From Antedon bifida (lineage: Eukaryota > Echinodermata > Crinoidea > Comatulida > Antedonidae), in contig OY727096.1 in assembly GCA_963402885.1 (NCBI GenBank), forward strand, positions 27,199,820 to 27,263,819: a stretch of DNA of 64,000 bases. Direction: 5' to 3'. Made by a program: the position numbers and the translations under genes. The notes below the pieces were generated by a model. That model was not told the DNA's origin. It searched no databases and saw nothing but the letters and a program-made list of their open reading frames with translations. Positions 12,259-24,190 of the stretch are shown in pieces. The first letter of the stretch is position 1. Each line of letters opens with the position of its first letter.

Positions 12259-13278
12259 ATGGATAACAATACTGGGCCTAACTGTACGCAACCTGAATAT
12301 TATGTTCCCGAGACTGATGACAAAATTTATGTGGCTGCAACAGTGATCATTTCAATAGTAGGACTTCTTGGTAACTTGCTCGTCATACTGTCCGTGACAT
12401 TAAACAGACACATGCGCACAAGTTCGAATTATGCCATGTTGAATTTAGCAATTGGAGACTTTATTTTGATGTCCTTAACACCAATTTTAGAATTTAGAAA
12501 ATACTTACAACCTTTCAAAACCTCGAAACTACAATGTAAGTTTTTCAGTTCATTATCCATCGTTATCCAGGGCGTGACTATTTTCACTATTCTGAGTTTA
12601 AGCTTAGATCGATATAAAGCCGTTGCTCAGCCAAAATCAAGAAGTAACCTTAACCCTGTAAACTCGCTTCTGTTCAAACTTGCAGTCATTTGGATCGTCT
12701 CCATCGGGTTTAGCATACCGTTGACTTATACCGCCAACGTCGAAACGTATTGTGAATTTTCCTGGTGTCAGCATTTACCACATGGCTCACCAGAAGCGAT
12801 AGCTTACGCCATTGTTCGATTCGTTTTTATGTATATCGTACCAATGTTGTTAGTTGTGCTTTTTTATATAATGATGGCCGTGAAGCTAACGGATCAGCCG
12901 GCAACGTTTAATTCGTCATCAGGTGGCACAAGCCGTTCGCAAGCCGCTCGAAAACACCTCGCCGCTACTGTAATGATAATCGCTGTTTTGTTTGCTATCT
13001 GTTGGCTTCCTCTTAATGTCAATAATCTAGTAAAGCAGTTCAATCATGATCTTAACCATGGATGGATTAAGCTTTTGCCAAGTATATCCACCATATTTAT
13101 GTACATGAATTCGTGCGTCAACCCGATCGTGCTATACACCCGAAGCCCTCTATTTAAGAAATACTTTAGACGGTATCTTCTCTTTGGACATGTATCAGCC
13201 GGGCCTGAATATACCATCGCAAACGATGCCGGAACCACTAATATAACGGCCACTCAGCAGACTAGTGAACAAATGTGA
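12259..13278 (+). CDS. Class A (rhodopsin-like) GPCR, neuropeptide-receptor type
   Basis: This 339-residue protein, encoded in one exon, has the full set of class A marks: GLLGNLLVIL in TM1 (Asn39), LAIGD in TM2 (Asp67), Cys93 at the top of TM3, DRY at 117-119, FAICWLP in TM6 (245-251) and NSCVNPIVLY in TM7 (284-293). Extracellular loop 2 holds Cys165 and Cys170, one of which should pair with Cys93. The N-terminus has NxT glycosylation sites at Asn3 and Asn8. The sequence around TM3 (GVTIFTILSLSLDRYKAVAQP split between helix and loop 2) and the RKxLAxTV...CWLP stretch resemble bombesin/endothelin-type peptide receptors more than amine receptors. No palmitoylation-type cysteine is seen after TM7. 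It should sit in the plasma membrane and signal through G proteins. Family membership is secure; the ligand is not known. Confidence 0.93.
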   Translation: MDNNTGPNCTQPEYYVPETDDKIYVAATVIISIVGLLGNLLVILSVTLNRHMRTSSNYAMLNLAIGDFILMSLTPILEFRKYLQPFKTSKLQCKFFSSLSIVIQGVTIFTILSLSLDRYKAVAQPKSRSNLNPVNSLLFKLAVIWIVSIGFSIPLTYTANVETYCEFSWCQHLPHGSPEAIAYAIVRFVFMYIVPMLLVVLFYIMMAVKLTDQPATFNSSSGGTSRSQAARKHLAATVMIIAVLFAICWLPLNVNNLVKQFNHDLNHGWIKLLPSISTIFMYMNSCVNPIVLYTRSPLFKKYFRRYLLFGHVSAGPEYTIANDAGTTNITATQQTSEQM

Positions 13279-14892
13279 AGGCCTACAATGGGAGGCCTAG
13301 GCCTACATATTGAAGTAACGTGCATATTGACAAAAACCAGGTTTTTGGTATAAGCTTAACTAAGTCGTGGTGATCAAGAGTGACAACATTTCTGCTGTGA
13401 GACACCAGAGTTTGTGAATATTGAATAGTGAATATTGAATATTGAATATTTTCAATTACTGCTGTATTATAGCTTGGTTATAGGCCTATTTCATTCATAT
13501 TGCTGAATATATGTAAAAGATGCACCGCCGAAAAAATTCATTTCAATTTTTTTGAAAAGTGGAAGTGGAATGCGGTTTATACTGGTCATTGATTCCCGCC
13601 CTCGATGACATAAATCTAGGCCACGTATCGTTCACACCACGTGAATTTTGGATTTATCTCAGGGGTAGGCCTACTATCATGACCAACCACTACCATCTGA
13701 AAAAAAACAGAAAGACCACGAGCATTGCCTCTGAGAAGTCGTAAAAAGGCATTTTGAAACAACAAATGGTTTATTTTCGAATAAAAATTTTATTTTTGCC
13801 CGCCAATGTAAATGGTAAAAATATACCCGTGGTCTCTATAAAGGTATGCGGCATTTATTTGACTGTGTTGCTTTTTATCTGGCTAATGGTGGTTGTTTTG
13901 ATAGTTGATCTTTACAACCGCACATTGTGTCGAGGCTACTGCCCAACGGTATCGATTGTAAGGTCGGTGCATACTCTGAACAATGCGCACACGAAGCGAC
14001 ACGCGTCAAGCGTCAAATCGAACCGTAATTATTATTACGCGACGAATGAGTTCAGTCGATTTTCAAGCTTCGCGCAGCTCACTTCGATTTGGCGCTTTTC
14101 CGCGTGTCTAAAATGTTCAGTTTGCACCGGCCTTACGGTTATTTATTATAACCGTCGCGGTTCTTATTCGACACAAATGTTTATTTATTTGATGTACGTA
14201 AACAAAGTGCCAATATTAGGATTCAAGTATATTTAAGAAATTATTTTTATTTGAATAATATATTAATGTAATAAGTTGTAAATATTCTGTAAATATGTCG
14301 TACATGCAAAACACAAATGTATAATGATAAACACTTTCGTGACATGTTATCACTTTTGCCAAGCAATTCGGTGAATTCGATTCAATTTTTAAATGATATC
14401 TTAGCTGACGATATATAAGTAGCGAAATCAATTTCAATTCATTTATAACGCGGATTTTGACCTTGTTATTGACATCATAGTCTTAAAACGATATGTGATT
14501 TGGTATTCAACACTCATTTCCAGATTTAAAAAAAAACGTGTTCAAATATCTATTATTTACTATCTTTAAAAGAAACTATCTCGGAAACATTATTGAAAGC
14601 ATTATTGAAACAGATATACTTTGGGGCATATTCGTACCGAGAACTTTAGTTGATGTTAACCCTGTGCCAGTTATATAGGCCTACAACCTTTCACGTGCGT
14701 ACATGATGGTTTTGCATTCTATTACATTTTGAAAGCAATTACTGTTACCAAGACGAGTCAAATTGAGTCATCATAAGCAACCTGTACATTAATAACTGAA
14801 ATGTACTGAAAGACGTAATGGATTTTTTCCGATCAAACATCCCATGCATAAACAGTAGGGCGTAAGAGAGCGTAACGAGGATACAGGTTCAA

Positions 14893-15247
14893 ACTGTAGG
14901 GTTCACGTCGGAGTGTGTTTGTGGTTAACACTAGGATGTATGTTCAAACGAAATGGTTAACATTAGAGTGACTTATGTGCTATGTTTGTGGTTAACATTA
15001 GAAATTTGTTCAAACGAGATGGTTCACATCAGATTGTGTTTCTGGTTAACACTAGGAGTATGTTCAAACGAAATGGTTCACATTAGATTGACTTACGGGT
15101 TGTGTTTGTGGTTAACACTAGGAGTATGTTCAAACGAAATGGTTCACATTATAGTGACTTACGGGTTGTGTTTGTAGTTAACACTAGAAATCTGTTCAAA
15201 CGGGATGGTTCACATTAGGGTGACTTACGGGTTGTGTTTGTGGTTAA
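14893..15247. repeat. 66-bp minisatellite
   Basis: About five copies of a 66-bp unit containing GTGTTTGTGGTTAACACTAG, GTATGTTCAAACGAAATGG and TTCACATTAGAGTGACTTAC. The second copy lacks part of the unit. As 66 is divisible by three, a frame stays open through it; this is not evidence for coding. Confidence 0.9.
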
Positions 15248-15756
15248 TAACAATTGGTGCCAGCATAACGGAAATACGCGGGTCCACATTAGAGTATTAT
15301 GCAGTGCTTACCACAAATTGGTGATTTTAATTTCCTCTGATTCTGAGGTTGTTCATATTGGAGCATTACATGATGCACTTTGACGCAAACGAGTAAATTC
15401 AATCATAAAATGTATATGCTTAAAAATAATGTCATTCTTGTCGTCGTTCAAATGTTATCATTTGTGTCAGCTAAGCTACATTTTTTTTCATGGCGTGCAT
15501 GCCATAAACGCATTTAATTTCCCCTGATCAATATTTATATTGCATCAATTGTGTGTCAGTGTAATTGCAAAGTTGTTATAAGATACATATAATTTTGTTT
15601 CTATTGTAACGAAGGCGCTCATTATATTTACTTTACAATAGAAAATTGTTGACAAAATTCTTAAAAAATACTTACTTAATAATAAGTAATTTCTTAATGT
15701 ATTTTTATATGAACTGCCGCACATGTTGTAACCGTTGCGGTAATACAGTAAACGTT

Positions 15757-15943
15757 AAGGGCAATTTATACACAGACGAGCGGTAACGGTAAGCGGAAAA
15801 CCGCGTAGCTTGTCACACGTATAATCTGTATCTATCCTGAGCGGAAACCGTCCGCTCCGATTTGTGTGTAAATGGTCATAAGGAATAACATAGATTCTAT
15901 ATTTTTATTACCGTTACCGCTCGTCTGTGTAAATTGGCCTTAA
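15757..15943. mobile_element. MITE family E, copy 1
   Basis: Inverted ends: AAGGGCAATTTATACACAGA then CGAGCGGTAACGGTAA on the left, and TTACCGTTACCGCTCG then TCTGTGTAAATTGGCCTT on the right. The interior has AGCGGAAACCGTCCGCTCCG and ATAAGGAATAACATAGATT. It has no coding capacity. Confidence 0.85.
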
Positions 15944-16080
15944 TGCTTGGTTCCCACTAGAGACGCAACACAGGGACGTAACGCAACGTAAGTGAGTTGA
16001 CTAATCACACGCGATGCATTATTCGAACTGTCGCTTGTCATTGGTCAACTCGTTTGCGTTACGCTTACGTTCTTGCGTTA
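15943..16080. mobile_element. Foldback MITE family A copy between two family E copies
   Basis: Begins TGCTTGGTTCCCACTAGAGA and contains GTGAGTTGACTAATCACA and TCGCTTGTCATTGGTCAACT. Its right end (CTTACGTTCTTGCGT) runs directly into the next family E element without the usual AGTGGGAACCAAGC terminus, so the junction looks like an insertion or recombination point. Confidence 0.75.
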
Positions 16081-16230
16081 TACAGACAGTGGTAGCGGTA
16101 AGAGAAAACCGCTCAACCGCCCCCCGTCCACTCCGCGTGTTGCGTAAATAGTCATAAGAAATAACATAGATTATATATATATATATATTTGTTTTCCGCT
16201 TATCGCTACCACTCGTCTGCGTAAATTGGA
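16080..16230. mobile_element. MITE family E, copy 2
   Basis: Shares AGACAGTGGTAGCGGTAA, ATAAGAAATAACATAGATTA and the right end TACCACTCGTCTGCGTAAAT with the copy at 15757. It also carries an (AT)n run near 16171-16189. Confidence 0.8.
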
Positions 16231-16798
16231 TTTTATAGTATAATAATTGTAGTAAGTGTACGTAAATGTCATTGGGTACAGTAGTTCTATCACACAAGAT
16301 GACAGATATCTATTTTCTGTATTCTTAATATAACTTATATTACTTCTGTAAAAAACGACGTGAATACTTAATAAAGTATCCGCTCTCAAAATGACGTCAC
16401 GCGCGCAGCTGTTCACATCACAATTTGCCACGCTAATTTTATATTGCAGGCGGTATAAAATACCATGGCGTAGGTTGTATTAACATACAGTAAATTCGCA
16501 CACAGGCCTACATAATATTCCTCGGAGAGTGAGATGGACATTATCGGGATAGATTTACAGCCGATATAAGCTGGCAACGGTCAATCTAAGGTTGAGAGAA
16601 ATGTAAAGTGCGTAAAAAGTCACTCATTTCCATTAGCGTGTGGTAAAGCCCGATTCACACGTCCGTGTAATCACATTGTAACAAAATGTAAGAAATGTGT
16701 GCATGAATATCTGCATGTCGCGATGTACAAGTACGCATTTACACTCACACACTCTAGTTTGTCACGGTAATGTGAAATGAAGTGTAAGAAAACTATTA

Positions 16799-16938
16799 AT
16801 TGGTTTCACTAGGACGCAACGTAAGGCCTTAAGCCGCAGCGCAAGCGAGTTGACCAATCACAACAAGCGCGCGACAGTTCGAATAATCATACGTTGCGCA
16901 TACGTATTTGTTTTGTGTGCTCGTGGGAACCCAAGCTT
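16799..16938. mobile_element. Foldback MITE family A copy
   Basis: From TTGGTTTCACTAGGACGC to TCGTGGGAACCCAAGCTT, with GCAAGCGAGTTGACCAATCA in the left arm. The right arm has diverged. Confidence 0.75.
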
Positions 16939-17551
16939 AAATATTCACTTTGGTTTACAGAGGTTTCATCATCTCTTCGTTTAAAAACGTCTCTCATGCG
17001 TACATTGAGATGCTTACATTATTGTTGACCAATTTAGTAATAATTTCACAATTAACTTGAAAGATTATGACTTTTTAAACCCCATAAAACATATCCAATT
17101 AAAATTTACATTGAATAAGTCAATAAAACATCGTGTATATTCGTCTAATTATGTTCCACACGGCCGACTGATTCGCTGTTACTCAAATAGCAACGCTTGA
17201 AACACGCAGAAGGTTGAACAAAAATGTCTGAAAATATACACAGAGCTAGGTAAAAATATTATATATTTATTTATATATAAAACGCTTGCCTACAGAGCAA
17301 ATTAACCGCAATATAGCATGTAATGTGCGTGATTAAATGGTTCCCAATAGATTAAATTAACCCCGTTTGCTTCAAGCGCAAACTAACTTGTGATTCAAAC
17401 GATCGAGTTGATCATAGATCCCAATTGAGGTAATTAGACGCATTTCTATGGAGCGTATCCAGGTATTTGTTTCTATTTCGTAATCGGAATTTACGCGTCA
17501 ATAGAAAAGAAACACAGAAAGAATAGAGCTACATTCCTACAATGTAATATA

Positions 17552-17684
17552 GAGGGTATAAACGCGTTTAATAGACGTGTGAACTCGTTTCTATCAAGGG
17601 TATAAACGCGTTTAATAGATGTGTGAACTCGTTTCTATCAAGGGTATAAACGCGTTTTATAGATGTGTGAACTCGTTTCTATCA
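17552..17684. repeat. 44-bp tandem triplication
   Basis: Three nearly identical 44-bp units, each with GGGTATAAACGCGTTTAATA and GTGTGAACTCGTTTCTATCA. They differ at only a few positions, so this expansion looks recent. Confidence 0.93.
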
Positions 17685-18221
17685 AGTGCACTAAATGTTT
17701 TTTTAAAAAAACGCTATTATTTCAAATTATTGACAACACACGGTTATGATATTAAGGTCCGTTTTATTTCTGTATGAGATAAAAATTATAATCATTTTAT
17801 TTGAAATTTGATAGGTCTAATCATTTTGTTCTATTCTCTAATGTCCGTAAAATTTATAGTATAAAAATGTTAATCGTTGCAGACAGTTAGTTATGACAAT
17901 AATAATGGTACGTTATGGCACGTCCACTTATCAAAATACAATATCTTAAGATAGTAGGCCTACACAAATTGTAGTGACAGAGACGATAAGACGATATGTA
18001 TGTCTCTTGGCAATAGTTAGGCCTCATCAGCCGATCTCGGACGGTCGAAAGCACTAATAACCATTCAACAGCTGGCTTGCACCTGAATCTGCAGCTGTCA
18101 CTAGATTGAGTCTAACAGATTATTGCAAGTCATCTAGAAAAGAAACTGACTTGCAAAAAACCTTTGAAATAACGCTTTTGAAAAGAGAAAATGTACTGTC
18201 AGGAACCATAAACAGTAAACC

Positions 18222-19625
18222 ATGTGTGATGTGCCAAATAATGATATGACGTCATCGTGTCCTTATATGTATACTGCCCCGTCATGAAAGAACGACTCAA
18301 CTGCATAAACCAAAGTTTTGAGATAATCAACAAAACGTGTTATTGTTTTAGCCCTTCTTATGTGTAGATAATATTATTTTGATTTTCACACCTTTTAGTA
18401 GTACATATAAGTACTCTTTATTGTGTAGAAAGTTTTATTAAATTTACTGACTCTAATTTTAGATATGTCAGTTTTACTGTTTTTTCATAACATTCTTGGT
18501 CAATCATACACAAGAAAATCACGAAAGACTGACTCAACTGCATTTGTCATGAAAGAATCAACTCAACTACAAAATGTATTTTCAAGAAAGTACTAATTTA
18601 ACGTAAAAAAATATTAAAAACATTTTATATTATTTAATAATTTGATAATAAGACTTTAGTTCATATAATACTTAGTTATATAGTGATTTTTTAAATGATT
18701 TATGTTCCTAGGCCAATTTTGTCTACGTCATATAAGGCACCCAAAGCCCATTGTCTGCCTGTGCGTTTTTTGGCTTGTTATAAGCTAAGCCTAAGACTAA
18801 TTGGGGTTTTTGCTTATAAAGAATGAATTTATATGTGATATTATTTCATTAGAGGAAAATGAACAAGAATATATGTTATTCAAAATAATGACACCTTTTA
18901 AAGCATGATATTTAATTCATTCATTTTTTAAATTATTTTTGTCTGGACACTACCGTCGTTATATTGCTGGCAATCAAATTTCCCACTTTTCTGTATATAT
19001 AATAGTGTGTACATATATTTGTATCTAAAAATAAGTTTCAAATATTGTTTTTCATGTTTCTTGTTATTTTAATTTTTAGTTTTAAGTAATAATTTAAGAT
19101 GGAGAATATTCAATAATAGCATAATGGTGTTCACATACAGTAGTCTCTTCGGGGTATTTAATTCTGAATATTCGAAAAATATAATTAATACTCTAATAGT
19201 AACTAAACAAGTTTAAGTAAGTATTGAATAAAATAAATATTGACAATTATTAGTAGGGCAGTACCAAATTATTTAATGTTTAAAACAACAACATTTGAGT
19301 ACACAGCTTGCTGTGCAGTAAACACCATTGTTGTGCACTTGAATGGGTTTCCTATGACATAATAGGTGTTAATATGTCAATTGAGTGAGTCTTTCATGAC
19401 ATTTGCAGTTGAGTTAGTCTTTGATGACAATAGTAACACACACTTGCAATTGAGTGGTATTTTGAATTTTAAATTTCATATTTCTAGTCAAAATTTTGAA
19501 TATCTAAATATACCACAAGGTGTATTATTCCCTAAATAGCCCAAAAAGCTAAAAAAGTGATTTTTGAAAAATGTGTCAGTTGAGTCGTTCTTTCATGACA
19601 GGGCAGTATAGTAGACAGAGCTTTA
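18222..19625. mobile_element. MITE family B copy split by a nested transposon
   Basis: The left part (18222-18271, TGTGTGATGTGCCAAATA and ATATGACGTCATCGTGTCC) and the right tip (TAGTAGACAGAGCTTTAG at 19609 onward) match a family B element. The 18274-19606 transposon lies between them. The rest of the right half is missing, so deletion accompanied or followed the insertion. Confidence 0.6.
18274..19606. mobile_element. Non-autonomous DNA transposon, TA target site, 1.33 kb
   Basis: The ends are about 31-bp inverted repeats with one mismatch: the left starts CTGCCCCGTCATGAAAGAAC and the right, complemented, starts CTGCCCTGTCATGAAAGAAC; both continue GACTCAACTG. A TA dinucleotide flanks each side (18272-18273 and 19607-19608), as expected for Tc1/mariner-type insertion. 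Shortened versions of the end motif recur inside: CACGAAAGACTGACTCAACT and GTCATGAAAGAATCAACTCA near 18520-18565, and inverted versions near 19380-19450. No transposase frame is present, so it would need enzyme supplied in trans. The superfamily call is inference from the TA duplication. Confidence 0.8.
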
Positions 19626-19835
19626 GGGCAGTGTTTGGATGTTGGATTTCAGTCCAACACTCGTCTCGTTGCTTATATCCTTAGGCAAGAGACTTTACTT
19701 ACGTTTTCCCCAGGTGTAAAAATGGTTACCTGGTAAAGCTGCATTGGGAGTATGTTTCCATTACGTGTTTGATCCACACAATGACTGGAGTAATAATGTT
19801 AACACTTAGAGGCTTTGTGCATGAAGCATAACAAT
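19625..19835 (+). mobile_element. SINE-like dispersed repeat, copy 1
   Basis: Contains TTAGGCAAGAGACTTTACTT, a CCAGGTGTAAAAATGGTTAC-type segment, CCTGGTAAAG and TACGTGTTTGATCCA, in the same order as copies at 50935-51125 (+) and 54715-54835 (-). Confidence 0.6.
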
Positions 19836-20559
19836 TACATAATTAATTGAACAATAACAGAACAACACGTTTTCAATTATATTCTTAAGTATAATAAGTA
19901 TTATTAATTGTCATGTGTCTATCTCATCAATGTATATGAACATTTATGTCTGAGTATTGTAAGTCGTATTCCTGCTGTTAAGGCATCACACTAAATCTTA
20001 CTTCGGTCATTGAATCAATTAAAGAAAAGGTATGTAATGTTTTTAAATGTTTCATACAAATTGGTTGTGAATCTATTTCACACTCGATTATAAACGAAAC
20101 ATAAACATCAAATCAATAGAAGGTCCGCCGTACGGTACATAAACAATATCGGTTCTGACGTCACACTTTGAGTATTCTCATAATTATTGTCATCTTTGTA
20201 GACAATTTGTATAAACAATAGCGTTGTACATTTGATATAAGCCGTCACATTATTCAATTATTAACTGATAAGGTTGTTACTATTAAAGAATTGTGTTTTT
20301 ACATAATATGTATTGTGTTGAAGTATTTAGATCAATATAATGACACAATATGTATATATATACCACACCTGTTGTCAGATGATTGTATGTCATGTTCTTG
20401 TTTAACAATCGAATCATGTCTGATCTATGTAAATATTGATTCACCATATAATAATTTTAATAATTATTTGAATTTTTTAACAGAGTTGAATAATAAGTAA
20501 CTCATAACAAAGGTTGTACATCGGTAAGTTGTTATTACAATGTCGATAAACATCATTCT

Positions 20560-21730
20560 TCATCAGTACAGTATTGTACATTCATCTTATTAACAGCATC
20601 GTCATTTCCTGTTATCATTGTTCAACAGAATTACAGCATCATTATTAACAGCCTCATGTCTGTTATTCATCGTCCAATAATCTTATTATCAACTTCGTAA
20701 TTTTCTGTTGTCATTGTTCAACAGAATTACACCATCATTTATTACCAGCATCATTTCTGTTATTCATCATCCAATCATCTCGTTATCAACATCGTAATTT
20801 TATGTTGTCATTGTTTAACAGAATTACACCATCTTTTATTAACAGCATCATTTCTGTCGAAGTAATTCATAAGTATTATTTCATCATCATCATTAACAGC
20901 ATTTTCTCTCACCACTGGTCAACAGAATTACAGTATACTGTATCATCATCTTATTAATATTTAACAGCATCAATTCTTTCATCATTATTCAACAGTATTA
21001 TTCCATCTTACTAACATCATCATTTCCTGTTATCATTGTTCAACAGAATTACAGCATCATTATTAACAGCCTCATGTCTGTTATTCATCGTCCAATAATC
21101 TTATTATCAACTTCGTAATTTTCTGTTATCATCGTTCAATAGTATTATACCATCATCTAATAAACATCTTATTAACAACATCGTTTTCTGTCATCATTAT
21201 TTCATCAGAAAACCTACATCAATTATTTATCAATATTATCCATCATCATATTCACAGCATTATCATTTTCTTTCATCATCGTTCAACAGCATTATATCAT
21301 TTATTAACAGGATCATTTCTGTCGAAGTTATTCATGAGTATTATTTCATCATCTTTAACAGCATTGTAATTTTTTCTCATCATTGGTCAACAGAATTACA
21401 GAATACTGTATCATAATCTTATCATCATTATTCATTATTAAAGTATTAATCCATCATCTTACCAACATCATCATTTCCTGTTATCATCTTTCACCAGTAT
21501 TGTATACCATCATCTTCTAAACAACATCATCTTATTAACATCTTATTAACAACATTGTTTTCTGTCATCATTTTTTTCACCAGAAAATAAATATCAATAA
21601 TCAAAACTTAAAACGAAATTGCACAAAAATCTAGCAAAAGACATTCCATCATTTTTAAAAGCATCATTTCTATTCTGAATTATTCCATCATTTCCTTTTA
21701 TCAGTATTATTCCATCTTCATTACTCTCAT
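20560..21730. repeat. Degenerate flank of the CATCAT minisatellite
   Basis: Composed of imperfect units around AACAGCATCATTTCTGTTAT, GTTCAACAGAATTACAGCAT and ATCATCTTATTAACAACATC. A block of about 110 bp starting at 20597 returns almost unchanged at 21015, a spacing of about 418 bp, so an older higher-order duplication lies under the decay. There is no gene. Confidence 0.85.
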
Positions 21731-24190
21731 TATCACCATCATAACTAACGCTATCATCATTACAACTATCGTTGTTATTATCGCTTAACATTATCAACGT
21801 TATATTTATCAGCATCATCGTCACTATCAACAGTACCACTACCGTTATCGTTATCAACAGTATCACTATCGGTATCAACAGCATCACTATCGTTATCAAT
21901 AGCATCACTGTCGTTATCAACAGTATCACTATCGTTATCAACATCATCACTATCGGTATCAACAGCATCACTATCGTTATCAATAGCATCACTATCGTTA
22001 TCAACATCATCACTATCGGTATCAACAGCATTACTATCGTTATCAATAGCATCACTGTCGTTATCAACAGTATCACTCGTTATCAACACCATCACTATCA
22101 TTACCAATAGCATCCTATCGTTATCAACAGCATCACTATCATTATCAACAGCATCACTATCATTATCAACAGCAGCACTATCGTTATCAAAAGCATTACT
22201 ATCGTTATCAACACATCACTGTCGTTATCAACACCATCACTATCGTTATCAACAGCATCACTGTCGTTATCAAACAGCATCATTGTTGTTATTAACAGCA
22301 TCACTATCGTTATCAACAGTATCATTATCGTCATCAACACCATCACTATTGTTATCAACATAATCACTATCGTTATCAACAGTATCACTATCGTTATCAA
22401 CAGTATCACTATCGTTATCAACAACATTACTATCGTTATCGACATCATAACTACCGTTATCAACAGTATCACTATCGTTATCAACAGTATCACTATCGTT
22501 ATCAACATCATCACTATCGTTATCAACAGCATCACTGTCGTTATCAACAGCATCACTATCGTTATCAACAGTATCACTATCGTTATCAACAGTATCACTA
22601 TCGTTATCAACAACATTACTATCGTTATCAACATCATAACTACCGTTATCAACAGTATCACTATCGTTATCAACAGTATCACTATCGTTATCAACATCAT
22701 CACTATCGTTATCAACAGCATCACTGTCGTTATCAACAGCATCACAATCGTTATCAACAGTATCACTATCGTTACCAAAAGTATCACTATCATTATCAAC
22801 AGCATCACTGTCGTTATCAACAGGATCACTGTCGTTATCAACAGTATCACTATCGTTATCAACAGTATCACTATCGTTATCAACAGCATCACTATCGTTA
22901 CCAACAGTATCACTATTGTTATCCACAGTATCACTATCATTATCAACAGTATCACTGTCGTATCAACAATATCACTATCGTTATCAGCATCATCACTATC
23001 GTTATCAACAGCATCATTATCGTTATCAACAGCATCATTATTGGTATCAAAAACATCACTGTTGTTATCAACATCATCACTATCGTTTTCAACAGCATCA
23101 CTATCGTTATCAACAGCATCATTATCGTTATCAACAGCATTATTATCGGTATCAAAAACATCATTGTTGTTATTAACATCATCACTATCGTTTTCAACAG
23201 CATCACTATCGTTATCAACAGTATCATTATCGTTATCAACAGCATTACTATCATTATCAACAGTATCGCTATCGTTATCAACAGCATCTCTATCGTTATC
23301 AACAGCGTCACTCTCGTTATCAATAGCATTACTATCAACAGCATCATTATCGGTATCAAAAACATCACTGTTGTTATCAACATCATCACTATTGTTTTCA
23401 ACAGCATCACTATCGTTATCAACAGCATCACTATCGTCATCAACAGCATCAATATCGTCATCAACAATATCATTAGCTTTATCAACATTATCACTATAGT
23501 TATCAACAGCATCACTATCCTCATCAACAGTATCATTATCGTTATAAACATTATCACTATCGTTATCAACAGCATCACTACCGTCATCAACAACATCACT
23601 ATCGTTATCAAAATTATCACTATCGTTATCAACAGCATCACTATAATTACCAAAGTATCACTATCGTCATCAACAATATCACTATCGTTATCAACAGCAT
23701 CACTGTCGTTATCAACAGCATCACTATAGTTACCAAAGTATCACTATCATTATCAACAATATCACTATCGTTATCAACAGCCTCACTATCGTTATCAACA
23801 GTATCACTATCGTTAGCAACAGCAATACTATCGTTATCAACAGCATCACTATCGTTATCAACAGTATCACTATCGTTAGCAACAGCAGTACTATCGTTAT
23901 CAACAGCATCACTATCGTTATCAACAGCATCACTACCGTTATCAACGGTATCACTATCGTTATCAACAGCATCGTTATCACAGTATCACTATCGTTATCA
24001 ACAGCATCACTATCGTTATCAACAACGTCATTATCGGTATCAAAAACATCACAATCGTTACCAAAAGTATCACTATCGTTATCAACAGTATCACTATCGT
24101 TATCAACAGCATCACTATCGTTATCAACAATATCACTATCGTTATCAACATTATCACTATCTTTATCAACAGTATCACTATTAACATTGT
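21730..24190. repeat. 21-bp minisatellite array, ~115 units
   Basis: Tandem copies of ATCGTTATCAACAGCATCACT (written here as two parts: ATCGTTATCAACAGC and ATCACT) with variant positions. A higher-order unit of nine monomers (189 bp) is visible: the AACATTACTATCG variant at 22423 returns at 22612. A second set with the GGTATCAAAAACATCA variant recurs near 23043, 23147 and 23352. Because 21 is seven codons, long open frames appear on both strands; one minus-strand frame reads as an acidic VDNDSDA repeat. Frame-breaking length changes, such as near 22271 and 22962, argue against coding. Confidence 0.95.

Larger units (their letters stand above)
13279..18220. other. Intergenic region, repeat-rich
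   Basis: No supported gene. The first 150 bp after the receptor carry clustered AGGCCTA words. A 66-bp minisatellite (14893-15247), a cluster of three MITEs (15757-16230), a further foldback copy (16799-16938) and a 44-bp triple repeat (17552-17684) follow. A 160-codon open frame around 13754-14236 has one hydrophobic stretch but no recognisable domain and is not called. Confidence 0.5.

Noticed and set aside
13754..14236. 160-codon open frame with one hydrophobic stretch (LTVLLFIWLMVVVLIVDLY)
   Set aside because: No ATG-led signal or domain I recognise, no splice-supported partner, and the second half has a composition unlike a protein. It would need a transcript to be called.
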